Of a stretch of 64,000 nt of DNA, positions 25,641 through 37,680 are shown in pieces. This DNA comes from Seriola aureovittata. Its lineage: Eukaryota; Chordata; Actinopteri; Carangiformes; Carangidae. The notes under the pieces were generated by a model. It was not told the DNA's origin. It made no database searches and was given only the letters and a program-made list of their open reading frames with translations. The stretch is taken from the NCBI RefSeq assembly GCF_021018895.1, contig NC_079378.1, positions 9,483,501-9,547,500 on the forward strand, written 5' to 3'. The position numbers and the translations under genes were made by a program. Position 1 is the first letter of the stretch; each line of letters starts with the position of its first letter.

Positions 25641-28544
25641 TGCATTTGGAAATCACAATGATGAATTGAAACACCCAGTAGAGCCGAGAGAGAAACTGAA
25701 TCAAGTGATAATTATTTGTGAGTTTGTTACTATTAACAACCTTTTTAAAAAATGATTCAAAATGATTTCCCAAACTGCCCCTTGTGATTGATTTTGTGGA
25801 ATGACTGCCTGGAAACTACCGAGTGGCTGACATTTCTGCTGCAGTGACTTTTGTTTTCACTTCCACAAAACATAATTGGGTGTGGATAGCTAATGTAGGT
25901 TACTGTGGATTTATTTACTACCGGTCTGATCCTCTGATTGCTGTGTCGCTTTCTCTGATGGATTTCATTCTAACAGTATCCGAAGTCTAGATCTCAGCTA
26001 TCCCAACGTCTTACCTTTCGGATCATATAGATTTTTATTTTTTTTATTTTTCATTTTTTTCTGGTCAACAACAACCTGAACCAATTAATCGCAGAACAAA
26101 CATAGCAACAAAAGAATCACTCACTCACAAAACTGGCTTCCACAGCCGCAACCTGTTACACTGCATGCCAACTCTCTAATGTCAATTATGAGATTAGATG
26201 ATGGCCCTGTATAGGTGGTGATGGACGGGGTTGGAGCTGGTTGTTGCCATTCTGCCGCTGAGCCAAAAATAAATTAGAGTATGTTAGTGAACTCAGTATG
26301 AAGGAATACACACATCAATGTAGCACTACGGCATATTCCTGACACTTTAAATCCATACTGTTGGAATTAAAAATGTAGATATAGATGAGCAAGAACTTAT
26401 GAAAAAGAACGTAGTGTATGTCAATAATCATGCAAAAAGTTGTGGGAGGTCTTTTCTAGGATTGATTACAGGTAGATAACAGGCCTTTTCAACTTTTCAA
26501 CAGTGCTGACTTAACGTGATGCAGGCTGGACTTAAAATAACACATGCTGGTTAGAAATTTAGTCCGAATTTGGCCAGCGCTGCAGAACGTCGCCATGTCG
26601 CCATGACATTAAAACCTACAACCTACAACCGGACTGGGAACCACCTCTGTGACAACAGGACTTTGCCCTTATGGGCTTCAGGCTTCACTGACACACATTC
26701 TACGATTTTATTCAAATCCATCATCTCCTCTGGTTCTCTCTTCCAAAGGGGGTGCAATTTATTTATTCTCCTGCTTCTGGAACACTTTAGTTTTCAATTC
26801 CAGGAAGAAAGCTGTCAAAACAGTTTAGTTCAGGAGTTTGTTATTGTAAAAGGAGTAAGATTAATACATTCTCACGTCTATGGTTTTCAAATAAAACAGG
26901 AACCGTTGTCACTCTAAAAAGGTGTGCACGCCGCAAGATCAGCCATCGTTGTGAGCTTACAGGAAGTAGAATGTGTCTGAGTTGATGGCAGTCTTTATCG
27001 TCCAATACCGCTGTCACCGGCTGTTCAGGTTGACCATCAAGGCAGTCAAAAACTAAAAAATCCAGTTATTTGTAAGTTGCAAAAGTAAGGTCAAACTTTT
27101 CATTTTTAGGCATGGCCGTCCATTCTATCCACCATTATTTACCCTCACTGTTAAGCTGGGTTTTTTCTGCCTTTCATTTCTCCTGTGCTACGGCTTTAAG
27201 GTGAGACCGAGCATCTTGGTAACTGGCATCCTGCCAGTCAGTCCAACAGCAAGCCCCTGTCGCTCCATTTCAAAGGCCGCATGCAGAGGTTTGTAACCTT
27301 TGACCGTGTAGGCGTAGAAAGGGTCACCGCAAATTGACCCCAGTGGCAGTTCCCGCTCTACTGGGGTCGGAGCAAAGATCAGTGTGGTTGTGTGTGTTGT
27401 GTGCTCCTTGGTCTTACTGTGACTGGCGTCTTTCTCTCGTTAAACAGCGGTGAGTCCGAGTCGCACGCACACACGCAGTCAGACAGGATGGATTTCATCA
27501 ATGAAGAATCCTGATCCACTTTGGTGTCAGATCCCATGTCTTGCTTTCACTTAATTTCATCTCTCTGTAGTTACTCAACCAGCAGGACAGCCAGGTCTGT
27601 CAATCACTGAGCCCCACAATGATTCAAAGAATCAGCCGTTGAGTAAGTCAGTCAGCCCAGAGGTCACCCAGTCACCTCCTCAGCCGAAACCACAAGCCAG
27701 CTTACCAATGACTCAATGAGACAGTGAGTCCTTTCCAAACTGCTGACCTTTAAAACAGTTATGGCCCGGCTTTGAAGTTTCCCTCTTCCTTGTTTTGGCA
27801 GAGCGGCTGATTTGTTTATTCAGTTAAGTGCTTTGTACTTTATGACTCTATTAAAGAAGCCCTCACTGCACACTGTCGGCTAAGCTTCACATACCAATTC
27901 AACCTCAAGGTAGTTAAACGCAAACGCACATACGGGCCGAAAACATGAATCTGGGTAAAGATGAATGGACCTTTAATGTTCTACTGTAAGTAGAGCAAAA
28001 GAAGAGGCTGAAGGACAAAAGGCAAAAAAAAAAAAACCTATTGTTATGACAGAGCTAATCGATTATCAAATATGACACTGCACACATCAGGTTGTTGATC
28101 TACTCTGCAAGTTTTAGAGTCAATGCAGATGAACCTGACGTCAAGCAGCAAGCCAGAACATAAACCAAAAGGGTTGAAAAACATTTCACATGGTTTGGAT
28201 GTAACATCATTACTGAGGATACTTTAGTTCTTCTGTCTGGTCTCATTAACCAAAAGACTCTCTTTATTGTTGTTGCACAGATAGACTGTATTTGTCTTAT
28301 TTCTGTTCCTGTGTGTAAGCACATTTCACTCTCATATAACCCAAAGAGTGCGTGTTACGCAGTCATAATAGCTGGGAAAGTTGTGGCTTTTTCTACCATG
28401 AAATGTTATTTGCTGTAATGAGACAAAAATTTCTTATAAGGAGATTTGTTTTTGTGGTTAAAGTTGTTTGTTGTGTCGAAGGTGGATTTCCCCAATCTCT
28501 GGAAAACTTCCCAGAATACTGTGCATGTTCACACGATCACATGC

Positions 28545-28545
<1 letters not shown>
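25641..28545. other. Intergenic, no credible gene
   Basis: Mixed unique DNA. Nested inverted repeats lie at 27321-27368, an A-run at 28025-28036, and a GC-richer segment at 27170-27500. Frames at 26570-26917 and 28352-28723 have no recognisable domains, and the latter runs into a CA array. Confidence 0.5.
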
Positions 28546-28578
<33 letters not shown>

Positions 28579-28606
28579 TGCATGCACACACACAAATGCA
28601 TGCACA
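28546..28606. repeat. (CA)n plus duplicated ACACAAATGCATGC unit
   Basis: A CA array is followed by two copies of CACACAAATGCATGCACAC-type sequence, a local tandem duplication. Confidence 0.85.
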
Positions 28607-30479
28607 CTCGGCCTTCCAGCGGCACTTAAAAACAATTATACCATTTCAGTGCCTCTCCATAATAACAAGCCTCCTTGTGATTTACACGGCGGCATCATCA
28701 TAAATTCTACCTGTCAGAACTGATTAAGATATAGTGTGTCAAAAGGAATCTACATGGTTGTGAGAGGAACAGATGGCCCCTGGCTAGTTCTCTCTCGCTC
28801 TCTGTGGAGGTTGAGAGTTTGACACGGAAACTGAAGTCATGAGGCCTGTGATGCACACTGAGTCATACAGTAAAAGTCTGATGATGCTCAAAGTCTCTGA
28901 TCCTCATGGCATACCATGGTTCATTTCCAAAATCCTAAATGTAAAGTCAGCTGAAAAACGTAAGAGTTACTTGATTTAAATTCCTGGCAACCCGGAAAAT
29001 GCCACACGGAACTCCTTAGCTACTGTACTTTTTTTCAAAAATGAAAGCACATGGTGCATAATGCATGACCCCGAGCATGCAAGTCTATCATACCGCACAT
29101 ACAGTATATTAATAAACTTTATAGTTTCACACCCAGATGAAATGGCAGTTTTCTCTGAAATCAAATTTTCTTTGCTGCTCTAAAATAGTAGCGTACAGAA
29201 GAAGTTTCGCTGTGCAGCCACTGGCAGCTACTGTTTTAGATTGGCGAAGATGAACTGATTTACAGTATATAGCGTAAAGTTTGCTGTGAGTAAATTGTGA
29301 GCAATTTGGGCATATACTTTACACGGGAAAGTCCCTCAAGTAAAACGGCAACATGTACAGTATGCAAGGCTTTAATTTTTGAGGTGGGGCACTAGTGTCA
29401 GGGAAACTAGTGTGGGAATTTTTCTATTTATTCTTTTTTTTTATGGCTAACAAGTCAAATTAGATAATAAAAGAAAGATTTAATGGCATTCATGTATTTG
29501 TTCAGGTTCAATCTGAGCCATGTCATAAAACAATGACAGCGGGTATCGGTGGATACACAAGTTCAGGTATCAGAAAGGAAAAATGGTATCAGAGCATCTC
29601 TTGACTACCTGGCGGTAAACAAGGCTCGACAAGAGTGTTACACACAGTAGAGCTAATGATATTGGAGGTAACATGCATAGGGAAAGAATGCACACCTATT
29701 TTCCCATTTTTATGAGGTGCAAGAAAGGTTAAGAGGTGCCAGCATTTGAATGCGCCCAATTTTCCAAAACCCTTCGAGGTGTATAGTAGTTAAGTCACGA
29801 ATTGAAAGGAAGACCTGATAATGATGGGTTATGGTGGGGTGAAGCTGTGAAGCCTGAATTAGTGGATAAATACATAGGCAAAGAGTTCAACACGTCATCA
29901 AAGAGCAGAGAACTGTTCCAAATATATAATTGCAGCTGACGATTACAAAAGCAATTATCACCTTCAAAAGAACAGTTCGTTACATCCCGTGGAACAGAGG
30001 CAAGAACTGATGCATTCCTTCTGGTGTGAAGCGAATTTCTCTGCACATTTGTGTGAGTGGGTGCGCTGGGCATACACGCATGTCCACGTGCATGTGGCAG
30101 CATGCTCCCTGGTCTTGACTTGCACCAGTTGACACCGCCATGCGCTTGTTAGGTGATGTTGTATGAAATCTGCATTCGGATCAGTGTGCTCGGTTCCTCA
30201 TTGTGCAATGTCCTTATACACTCAAAGATATTAAACAAATAACTAACTCATATGACATAACAAAATTTCTTACAGTTGACAAATCTCTGTCGTCTCATAT
30301 TATCATCATACGGCCCAACGTCAGTTACAGACATACATGGCTGTATGTACGTATGCGTATACGTGTGTTTTGACGTCCTCTGTTCAACCCCTACAGTGAC
30401 TTATACTCCACTGTCAGTTTTCTCAGGAGCCCTCCCCCTGCAGGCTCCCAGCAATCAGCTGACTATCCTGTAACATAGC

Positions 30480-30690
30480 CCAGGGCTGAGTCAAGCAACA
30501 GATTGCCTCCTTCTCTTGTCATTAGTAAAGTGGGCATCAATCTTTCACGTTACAGGAGGCCTCATTCTCTGGCTTCTGAATAGATCTGTCTCCAGTGTTA
30601 ACAGCTAATTGGCCCTGGCGCCAATGTAGCATTCAAGGTAGTCATTTAGGTACATTACAGGCGGAGGTTCTGAGGGCTTGGCAAGCCCAG
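30480..30690. promoter_or_regulatory. Candidate conserved element with Msx-type site
   Basis: Non-repetitive sequence containing CTAATTGG (30605-30612), which fits the Msx consensus (C/G)TAATTG, beside the NFI-like half-sites TTGGC and GCCAA six bases apart (30609-30624). Auto- or cross-regulation by Msx is conceivable but not shown. Confidence 0.25.
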
Positions 30691-30695
30691 AGAGA

Positions 30696-30714
30696 GGGAG
30701 GGAGGGAGGGAGGG
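30696..30714 (+). repeat. (GGGA)n array, G-quadruplex-type
   Basis: Five GGG runs separated by single A residues, which meets the usual G-quadruplex pattern. Confidence 0.9.
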
Positions 30715-32045
30715 AGCAGTGGGTGACATTGCTAAGATAATTTGATTCCAAGTCAAAACAATGGCATTATATGAAGTGTACAGAAATGTGTGTCTTATTA
30801 ATATTTACAACGTGTCCCACTGGTTCGACAAGTCACTAGTCTTTCTGAGAAGAATGCAGTATTGTGCGCATGTGCATTTTTGAAAAGAGCATGTCCTTTT
30901 CCTGGATGAGGGCAGGTGACATATACTAGACAAAGCAGGGTTGAGGTGTAATTCAATATCATTGTTTATCAAATGTAAATGAATTCAAGTCATGAAGCCA
31001 CAAAAATGAGTTAAACTGACTTTTTTAGACTGCACAACAGAGGAACACGGTTCATTTAACATTTGATTTTGCACTAATTTGCCATAATGGAATATGTATT
31101 GATATAGAATTGTAAAAAGTGGGTGTTGACAGGTGGAGTTACAGTTGTATCTGCTAACAATTATAACAAAGCATTTATTAATTGTTTATGCACTGCTCAT
31201 ATTGTAAATGCTAAACGGCTGAACTTCAAGTGTTACCCTTTAGACAACCAGTAAGTGGCCTGCAGTGTTTGTCCTGATCTAAGACGGCAACCATGTCAAG
31301 TAAATTTTATTTTGAGAAAGCCAAAATCACAAATTGGCCTCAAGGGGCATTCCAGTGTTTACAACAGCATCCATACTTCGACTCTTGTTTCAGATAAGCC
31401 ATGTAATCACAACATCCCTGCTCCAAGTCCTCCTCTCGCTCTCTCCCCTCATGTCTAGTCACATTTCTACTGCGAGCCATTTAATAAAAGGCAAAAACAT
31501 CCCAAAAAACATATTGTTCAGATTATGCACAGTGAATGATTTGATTTTATTTGATTTTATTTTTTTTTATTCTTTTTATCTACAGTAATGAGCCAGCTGT
31601 TATTTTTGTCTTCATCTTGACGGCTCCCAGGTCTTAAAGTAAAGTAAGGAAGAGTTCAACATAATAAAAGCAGCAAACTTCGAATACTGTATAGGATTAT
31701 ATAAATTTACATATTGTAACAGTACGGCAAAGTCACTAATCTTAGTGATGTAACCCCTCACATTTTAACATGTTCACTTCTTCAACTTTGTACCAACTAA
31801 GTATCATTATAGGTAGTAAAAAGTTGTGGTGTGATGGCATGAATGAGTGTTTTAATGGGAATGTAAATAGTGTATGAGTGCAGCCCAGCCTGCTGATTAT
31901 CCCAACCAAACATTCCACCACTTCAAAGCTTCTGCTGTAATTACAATGCTCTGAGGTGTGCCCGACCCGCACACCCAGAGGCTTCTCAAGCCTCTATGTC
32001 TCTCACACACACACACACATATGTACTGTACAGGCATTCAAACAG

Positions 32046-32168
<123 letters not shown>

Positions 32169-32288
32169 TGCTCAGACAAATTGCTTTCGCTATTATCAGG
32201 CTTAAATGATATTATGGAAAGAAGGAAGTGGGATGTGTGGGTAATTTTGCTACACCCAGGAGAGCACCCCTCTCATACCCCTCCTCGT

Positions 32289-32344
32289 CCTTCTTCCTTC
32301 CTCCCTTCCTTCCTTCCTCCCTTCCTTCCTTCCTTCCTTCCCTT
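32289..32344. repeat. (CTTC)n polypyrimidine tract
   Basis: Imperfect CTTC/CCTC tetranucleotides, pure pyrimidine on the + strand. Confidence 0.92.
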
Positions 32345-32779
32345 GCAAAATCCTCTTTGAAGCCATGGTCACACAAAGTTGCAGTCGCATTATTTGCATG
32401 TCTAAATGATATTTAACATGCATGTAGTACACAAGTGTTCACATGCAGTCAAAGTGCATCTCAGGGAACATCACCTCAGACTTGTGACTTGCGTTGATGG
32501 ACTTGTTGATGGATGTGTGGATGAGGGCCAACATTTTGTTTGTGTTTAGAATATCTGTGACTAACAGCTTCCCCGTTCGACACACTTGCCAAGAATATTT
32601 TCTATTTTACTTCCTTACTCAATATTCTTCCTTATTAAACCCAACTCTGGTCACGCTGCCTCTTTTCACCTTTTGTCATCTGATTTCTCATCTGATAGAT
32701 GGACCTGAAGCTGGATTTAAAAATAATAAAGTTTGACTGGGCGGATTTTTATGTTGACAATGAGATCAAATGCGGTGAC
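32345..32779. other. Intergenic, no gene seen
   Basis: Unremarkable AT-rich sequence. Confidence 0.5.
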
Positions 32780-33218
32780 AGTGAGGGAAAGAAAGAGAGG
32801 GTGGGCAGACTGAAGGAGCCTGATAAAGACAGAATAAAGAAAGACGGGATGCAAGGAAGGAAAGACGGAAGGTCAGGAGAAAGATGAAGGACAGGAATAA
32901 AACATTGATGAGGGAAGAGAAAGAAGACAGAAAGTAAAGAAGAAAGTAAAGAAGGAATGAAGGAAAAAATAAAGTGCAGTATGCGCGACTAAAGTTAGAA
33001 AGGATAAAAAAGTGCAAGAATGAAGACAGGAGGGAGTAGGGAACGAAACATGCCACTGACACTCAGCCAAGAAGGAGTTCTGACAAGGTGCCTGCAGGGC
33101 GTGTGGGCACAGCCAGAGAGAAGGAGAGATACAGGGATAGAGAGACAGAGAGAGCTAGAGAGAGAGGAATGGAGGGGGTGGAGGAGGATGGAGGTGGGGA
33201 TCCTGAACAGAGCTGCAG
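32780..33218 (+). repeat. Long purine-rich GA/GAAA segment
   Basis: Degenerate GAAAG/GGAAG/GAGAG text over about 430 bp on the + strand. Both strands give biased frames (KKER or SSFLSF), which are composition artefacts. Confidence 0.75.

Positions 33219-33245
<27 letters not shown>
33219..33245. repeat. Poly(A) tract, 27 bp
   Basis: Twenty-seven consecutive A residues closing the purine-rich segment. It might be a retroposed tail, but no body is recognised upstream. Confidence 0.9.
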
Positions 33246-33249
<4 letters not shown>

Positions 33250-35105
33250 ACAGTTTCTCCCCTGAGGAGTCAGTCCTTTCATCTGGCCGCTCACTGGCGC
33301 CTTCACAAACCTCTGATTGTCTGTGAAATAACCCCACTTTAATAAGGCTGCAGGAGCAGTCTCCTGGGAAATGAGTCCTGCTGCACAGTCTGACATAGCA
33401 GCTCAGGGCCTGCTGGCTACATGTAAAAATGCAGGGAAAAATCTGAGCATTTACTGTATATAAATCTATCCTCTGGGAAAAAAATAAAATAAAATAAATA
33501 TATATATAGTGTGTGCTCTTTAAAGAACGGCTATATTAAAAAGGAAAAACTTGTGAATGTCTGTATTTTTACTTTCGCCTTCAGTAAGTTTTAAGGAAAA
33601 CGATTCAATAAGCAGCTTATTCTTGCAGCAGTGGAGGCTGTAATAGTCCTGCACAGCTGTAGGCTGTGTATGACACAGCCACACTTACAAACACATTCTC
33701 TCACAGCATCCAACACTGACACTTACAGACATTGGAAGATTATGACTGTGGATCCGACCGTGTGATGTGAAATAGTGGTTAATTATCATTCAGAGGAAGG
33801 ACGGATCTAATGAGCAACGGTCTGGGTGTTAAATATGAGCAATTAGGTGACAGATAAGAAATTAGTTAAACAAGCATGACCATGGGAAAAAATCTTAAGA
33901 TAAGTGAAATATCCTTTCAGCTTAAAATATTTCTACCATCATCAAAGGACCGTTTCTTCGGATAAACTGCCGGAACAAGTGTAATGTTCTCCATCAGGAG
34001 TTGGGCACTTTCATCTGACATAACGTGAAATTGCCCATGGAAATATCCCAATGAGTTACTTCATGAGAATCACAATGAGTTACTTCATGTCTAATGTGCG
34101 TAGAAAATGGGACTGAATCATAGGACAAGAAGATGAATGAGTCGGCTACAGACATGGAGAGAGGCATGTGAATGTCTCATCCAGTTTATGTCCAGACACC
34201 AGCTGGACCGAGCTGAGGATTTTAAAAACTAAATCTGTAATTTAGCGAAGTAATATACTCTGTAATTTGAGTGTGACACCCTTCTTTTAATGCTGGACTG
34301 GCACAGCACATAACTGCATTGTTGGTTACAACTGGAAAGTCCCAATAAAGGGAAGAGCAAACTAATCAGAAGGAGAGATAAAGAAGAAAAAGGGATCAGT
34401 GTTTCGCCCCGGTATAATGCTCCATAATTATCCGCATGGGGCCCGTGTTTACACACGCAGTCTCATGAGGTTAGAGTTAGAGCTAATCCATTACTGAAGC
34501 TTAACATGTGATAATGTTGTGGCACAGCTATTATTGTTGCAGCCCATTTCCTTCATGTCATTTAATCAACCAATGAGGCGACATGAGGGCAACGCGTGTC
34601 ATCTAGTTTTCAACAAAAAATCCTGATTTTCACCGAACAAAAGCTACAGTTACAGTCCTGTAAAGTGTTATTTAACACACATCTGGATTTTCTTTTTCAC
34701 TTTGTTATGACACAAAACTGAACAGCTGTTGGCAGAGAACAACTGCTACTTATCTCAGTTGATATTAATTAAATAAAGAAAAAACCTTTCCAGTTTGATT
34801 TTTATTGTTACCTGCATTAGGGAGTGAAGACCTCCTCAAACCACCCCAGTGACCCTTGAGGACTTTTGCTGCATTCAAGTACAATGCGTAACCTTCTAAA
34901 TCACACATTGAAAAAAAAACAAAAAAAACTGCAGAGTGGCTTGATTATAGAATAATAATAACAATAACAATGATCCTAATAATAATACTACTACTAATAA
35001 TAATGATACATTTTGTAGGGTCTGATGCCCTTCACTCCTCAAAACAAAACAAGCGTCTTCTCTTTCCGACCGTCCCTGAAGGCAACATCTGCCCACTCAT
35101 AAACA
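33246..35105. other. Upstream flank of msx, noncoding
   Basis: Unique AT-rich DNA. A 17-bp direct repeat occurs at 34049-34065 and 34073-34089. A-runs lie at 34909-34928 and an (AAT)n-type trinucleotide stretch at 34951-35005. Upstream enhancers for msx could lie here but none can be defined. Confidence 0.5.
34951..35005. repeat. Imperfect (AAT/ACT)n trinucleotide repeat
   Basis: AATAATAATAACAATAAC text continuing into ACTACTACT and AATAATAATGATA. Confidence 0.85.
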
Positions 35106-35299
35106 TTTTGGGCGGCAGCGATTGGTCAAAGTTGAGCCGTGTCATTGTGATGCGTCTACATACTCCCACATACTACTTGACAGCTCCATAACATTGCGCT
35201 CGCCGGAGCCACTCTCACCTGGCTGCCGCAACTTTTGTCCCGCAGCTGCGCACGGAGTTCACCCGTTTTTGTTTTTGTTTTTTTTATTTTTCCTTTTTG
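35106..35299 (+). promoter_or_regulatory. Probable msx proximal promoter and 5' UTR
   Basis: A GC box GGGCGG (35110-35115) is followed six bases later by an inverted CCAAT box ATTGG (35121-35125), the spacing expected of a proximal promoter. No convincing TATA box is seen. Sequence becomes GC- and CpG-rich towards the coding start, with an E-box CAGCTG at 35243-35248. A 13-codon upstream ORF (ATG 35150, stop 35189-35191) would be in the leader if transcription starts before 35150. The last 30 bases before the start codon are T-rich. The start site itself is not determined. Confidence 0.55.
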
Positions 35300-36649
<1,350 letters not shown>

Positions 36650-37680
36650 AAATGGAAATACCTTTGATCTTTGGTGAAATGTCTTTCAGTGCATTTGCAA
36701 GGATTCCCAAAAAACGGACACAGAGGACGTGCGACTGACATTTTAAAAATCAGTGTTTATAATATATCCACTGCACAAGGAGTGCTTGAATCAACTTTCC
36801 GAGCACTTCAAGTCAAATTAGATTTTTTTTTTTTTTTTCCCCACAGCGAGGATGAAAAAAACGGTGTTCTCTTGCCCCTTTGGACTGACTGTTTACATGA
36901 CTTATCTATAGGAGGAGGGGTGTTGCTGCCCAGCTGTTTATACTCTTCACTTGTTTACTCCTGCAATAATTGAGCTGGGCGAGCACTTGCACTGGGCACA
37001 ATAATACAGACTACAACTCCATCTTTTCACCGAAGCCTTTTTTTTAATTATTTTTCCTTTCTTTTTAATACAGTGCCTCGTGTTGAATAGGGCCTTAATA
37101 TCAAGACACTTTGTAGACCTCTGTGGGTGAATGAGTGTTTCAGCAACTCAGGCCAAATAAAACATATCACTGAAGCATTCGTTTCATTTCCCTTCTACTA
37201 AAGTGTCTGCCTTGGAAAAAAAAAAAAAAAGTCAAATTCAGGTTTGCGGTGTCGACGACACAGCGAGGTTTAACCCTCGGTATAATCATCCCAATGAAAA
37301 CTTTACACTGCGTCAATTACAGCTTTGTTCATGTTTTATCTCTCTTAGCAATAAAAACATTTTCAACTCCCCCTCATTTCCTTTATAAAGTGTAGACATA
37401 TTTATTCTCTTTTTGAAATACAGTGCTGGAAATGAATAGATGAATGCCTGATGTTGTGTATTTATGATGTAATATAGTACAAAATGTCTGACCAAAATTG
37501 TATTTATATTGTTCTTCCTCCTGAACGTCCCTTTGAAAGGGCCGACATTGTGCTATGCAGTTTTTTCCACCAATGTTTTATCATCCAAATGAACAAAACA
37601 ACTGAAGCCTTTCAGACTGTTTCCCTTAAATAAATGACATTTAATTTTATGTATAGAAAAATAAAGTAGCAATATGTAAA
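36650..37680 (+). other. Probable msx 3' UTR
   Basis: Downstream of the TAG at 36647-36649 the sequence is AT-rich and noncoding, with T-runs near 36823 and 37036 and an A-run near 37217. AATAAA signals occur at 37156, 37350, 37629 and 37660, so several poly(A) isoforms are possible. Pieces such as GTATTTAT (around 37457) and TTGTATTTATATTG (37498 on) resemble the AU-rich 3' ends of unstable developmental mRNAs. The end point is inferred from the last clustered signal. Confidence 0.5.
37660..37665 (+). terminator. Candidate distal msx polyadenylation signal AATAAA
   Basis: AATAAA here is 26 bases after the end of another copy (37629-37634) and is followed within about 25 bases by a GT-rich stretch (GTGTGC), the layout of a cleavage site. 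It lies about 1.0 kb after the stop codon. Earlier signals at 37156 and 37350 could also be used. Confidence 0.45.

Noticed and set aside
33190..33245. Processed pseudogene ending in a poly(A) tail
   Set aside because: The sequence before the A-run is purine-biased simple sequence and no coding body is recognisable.
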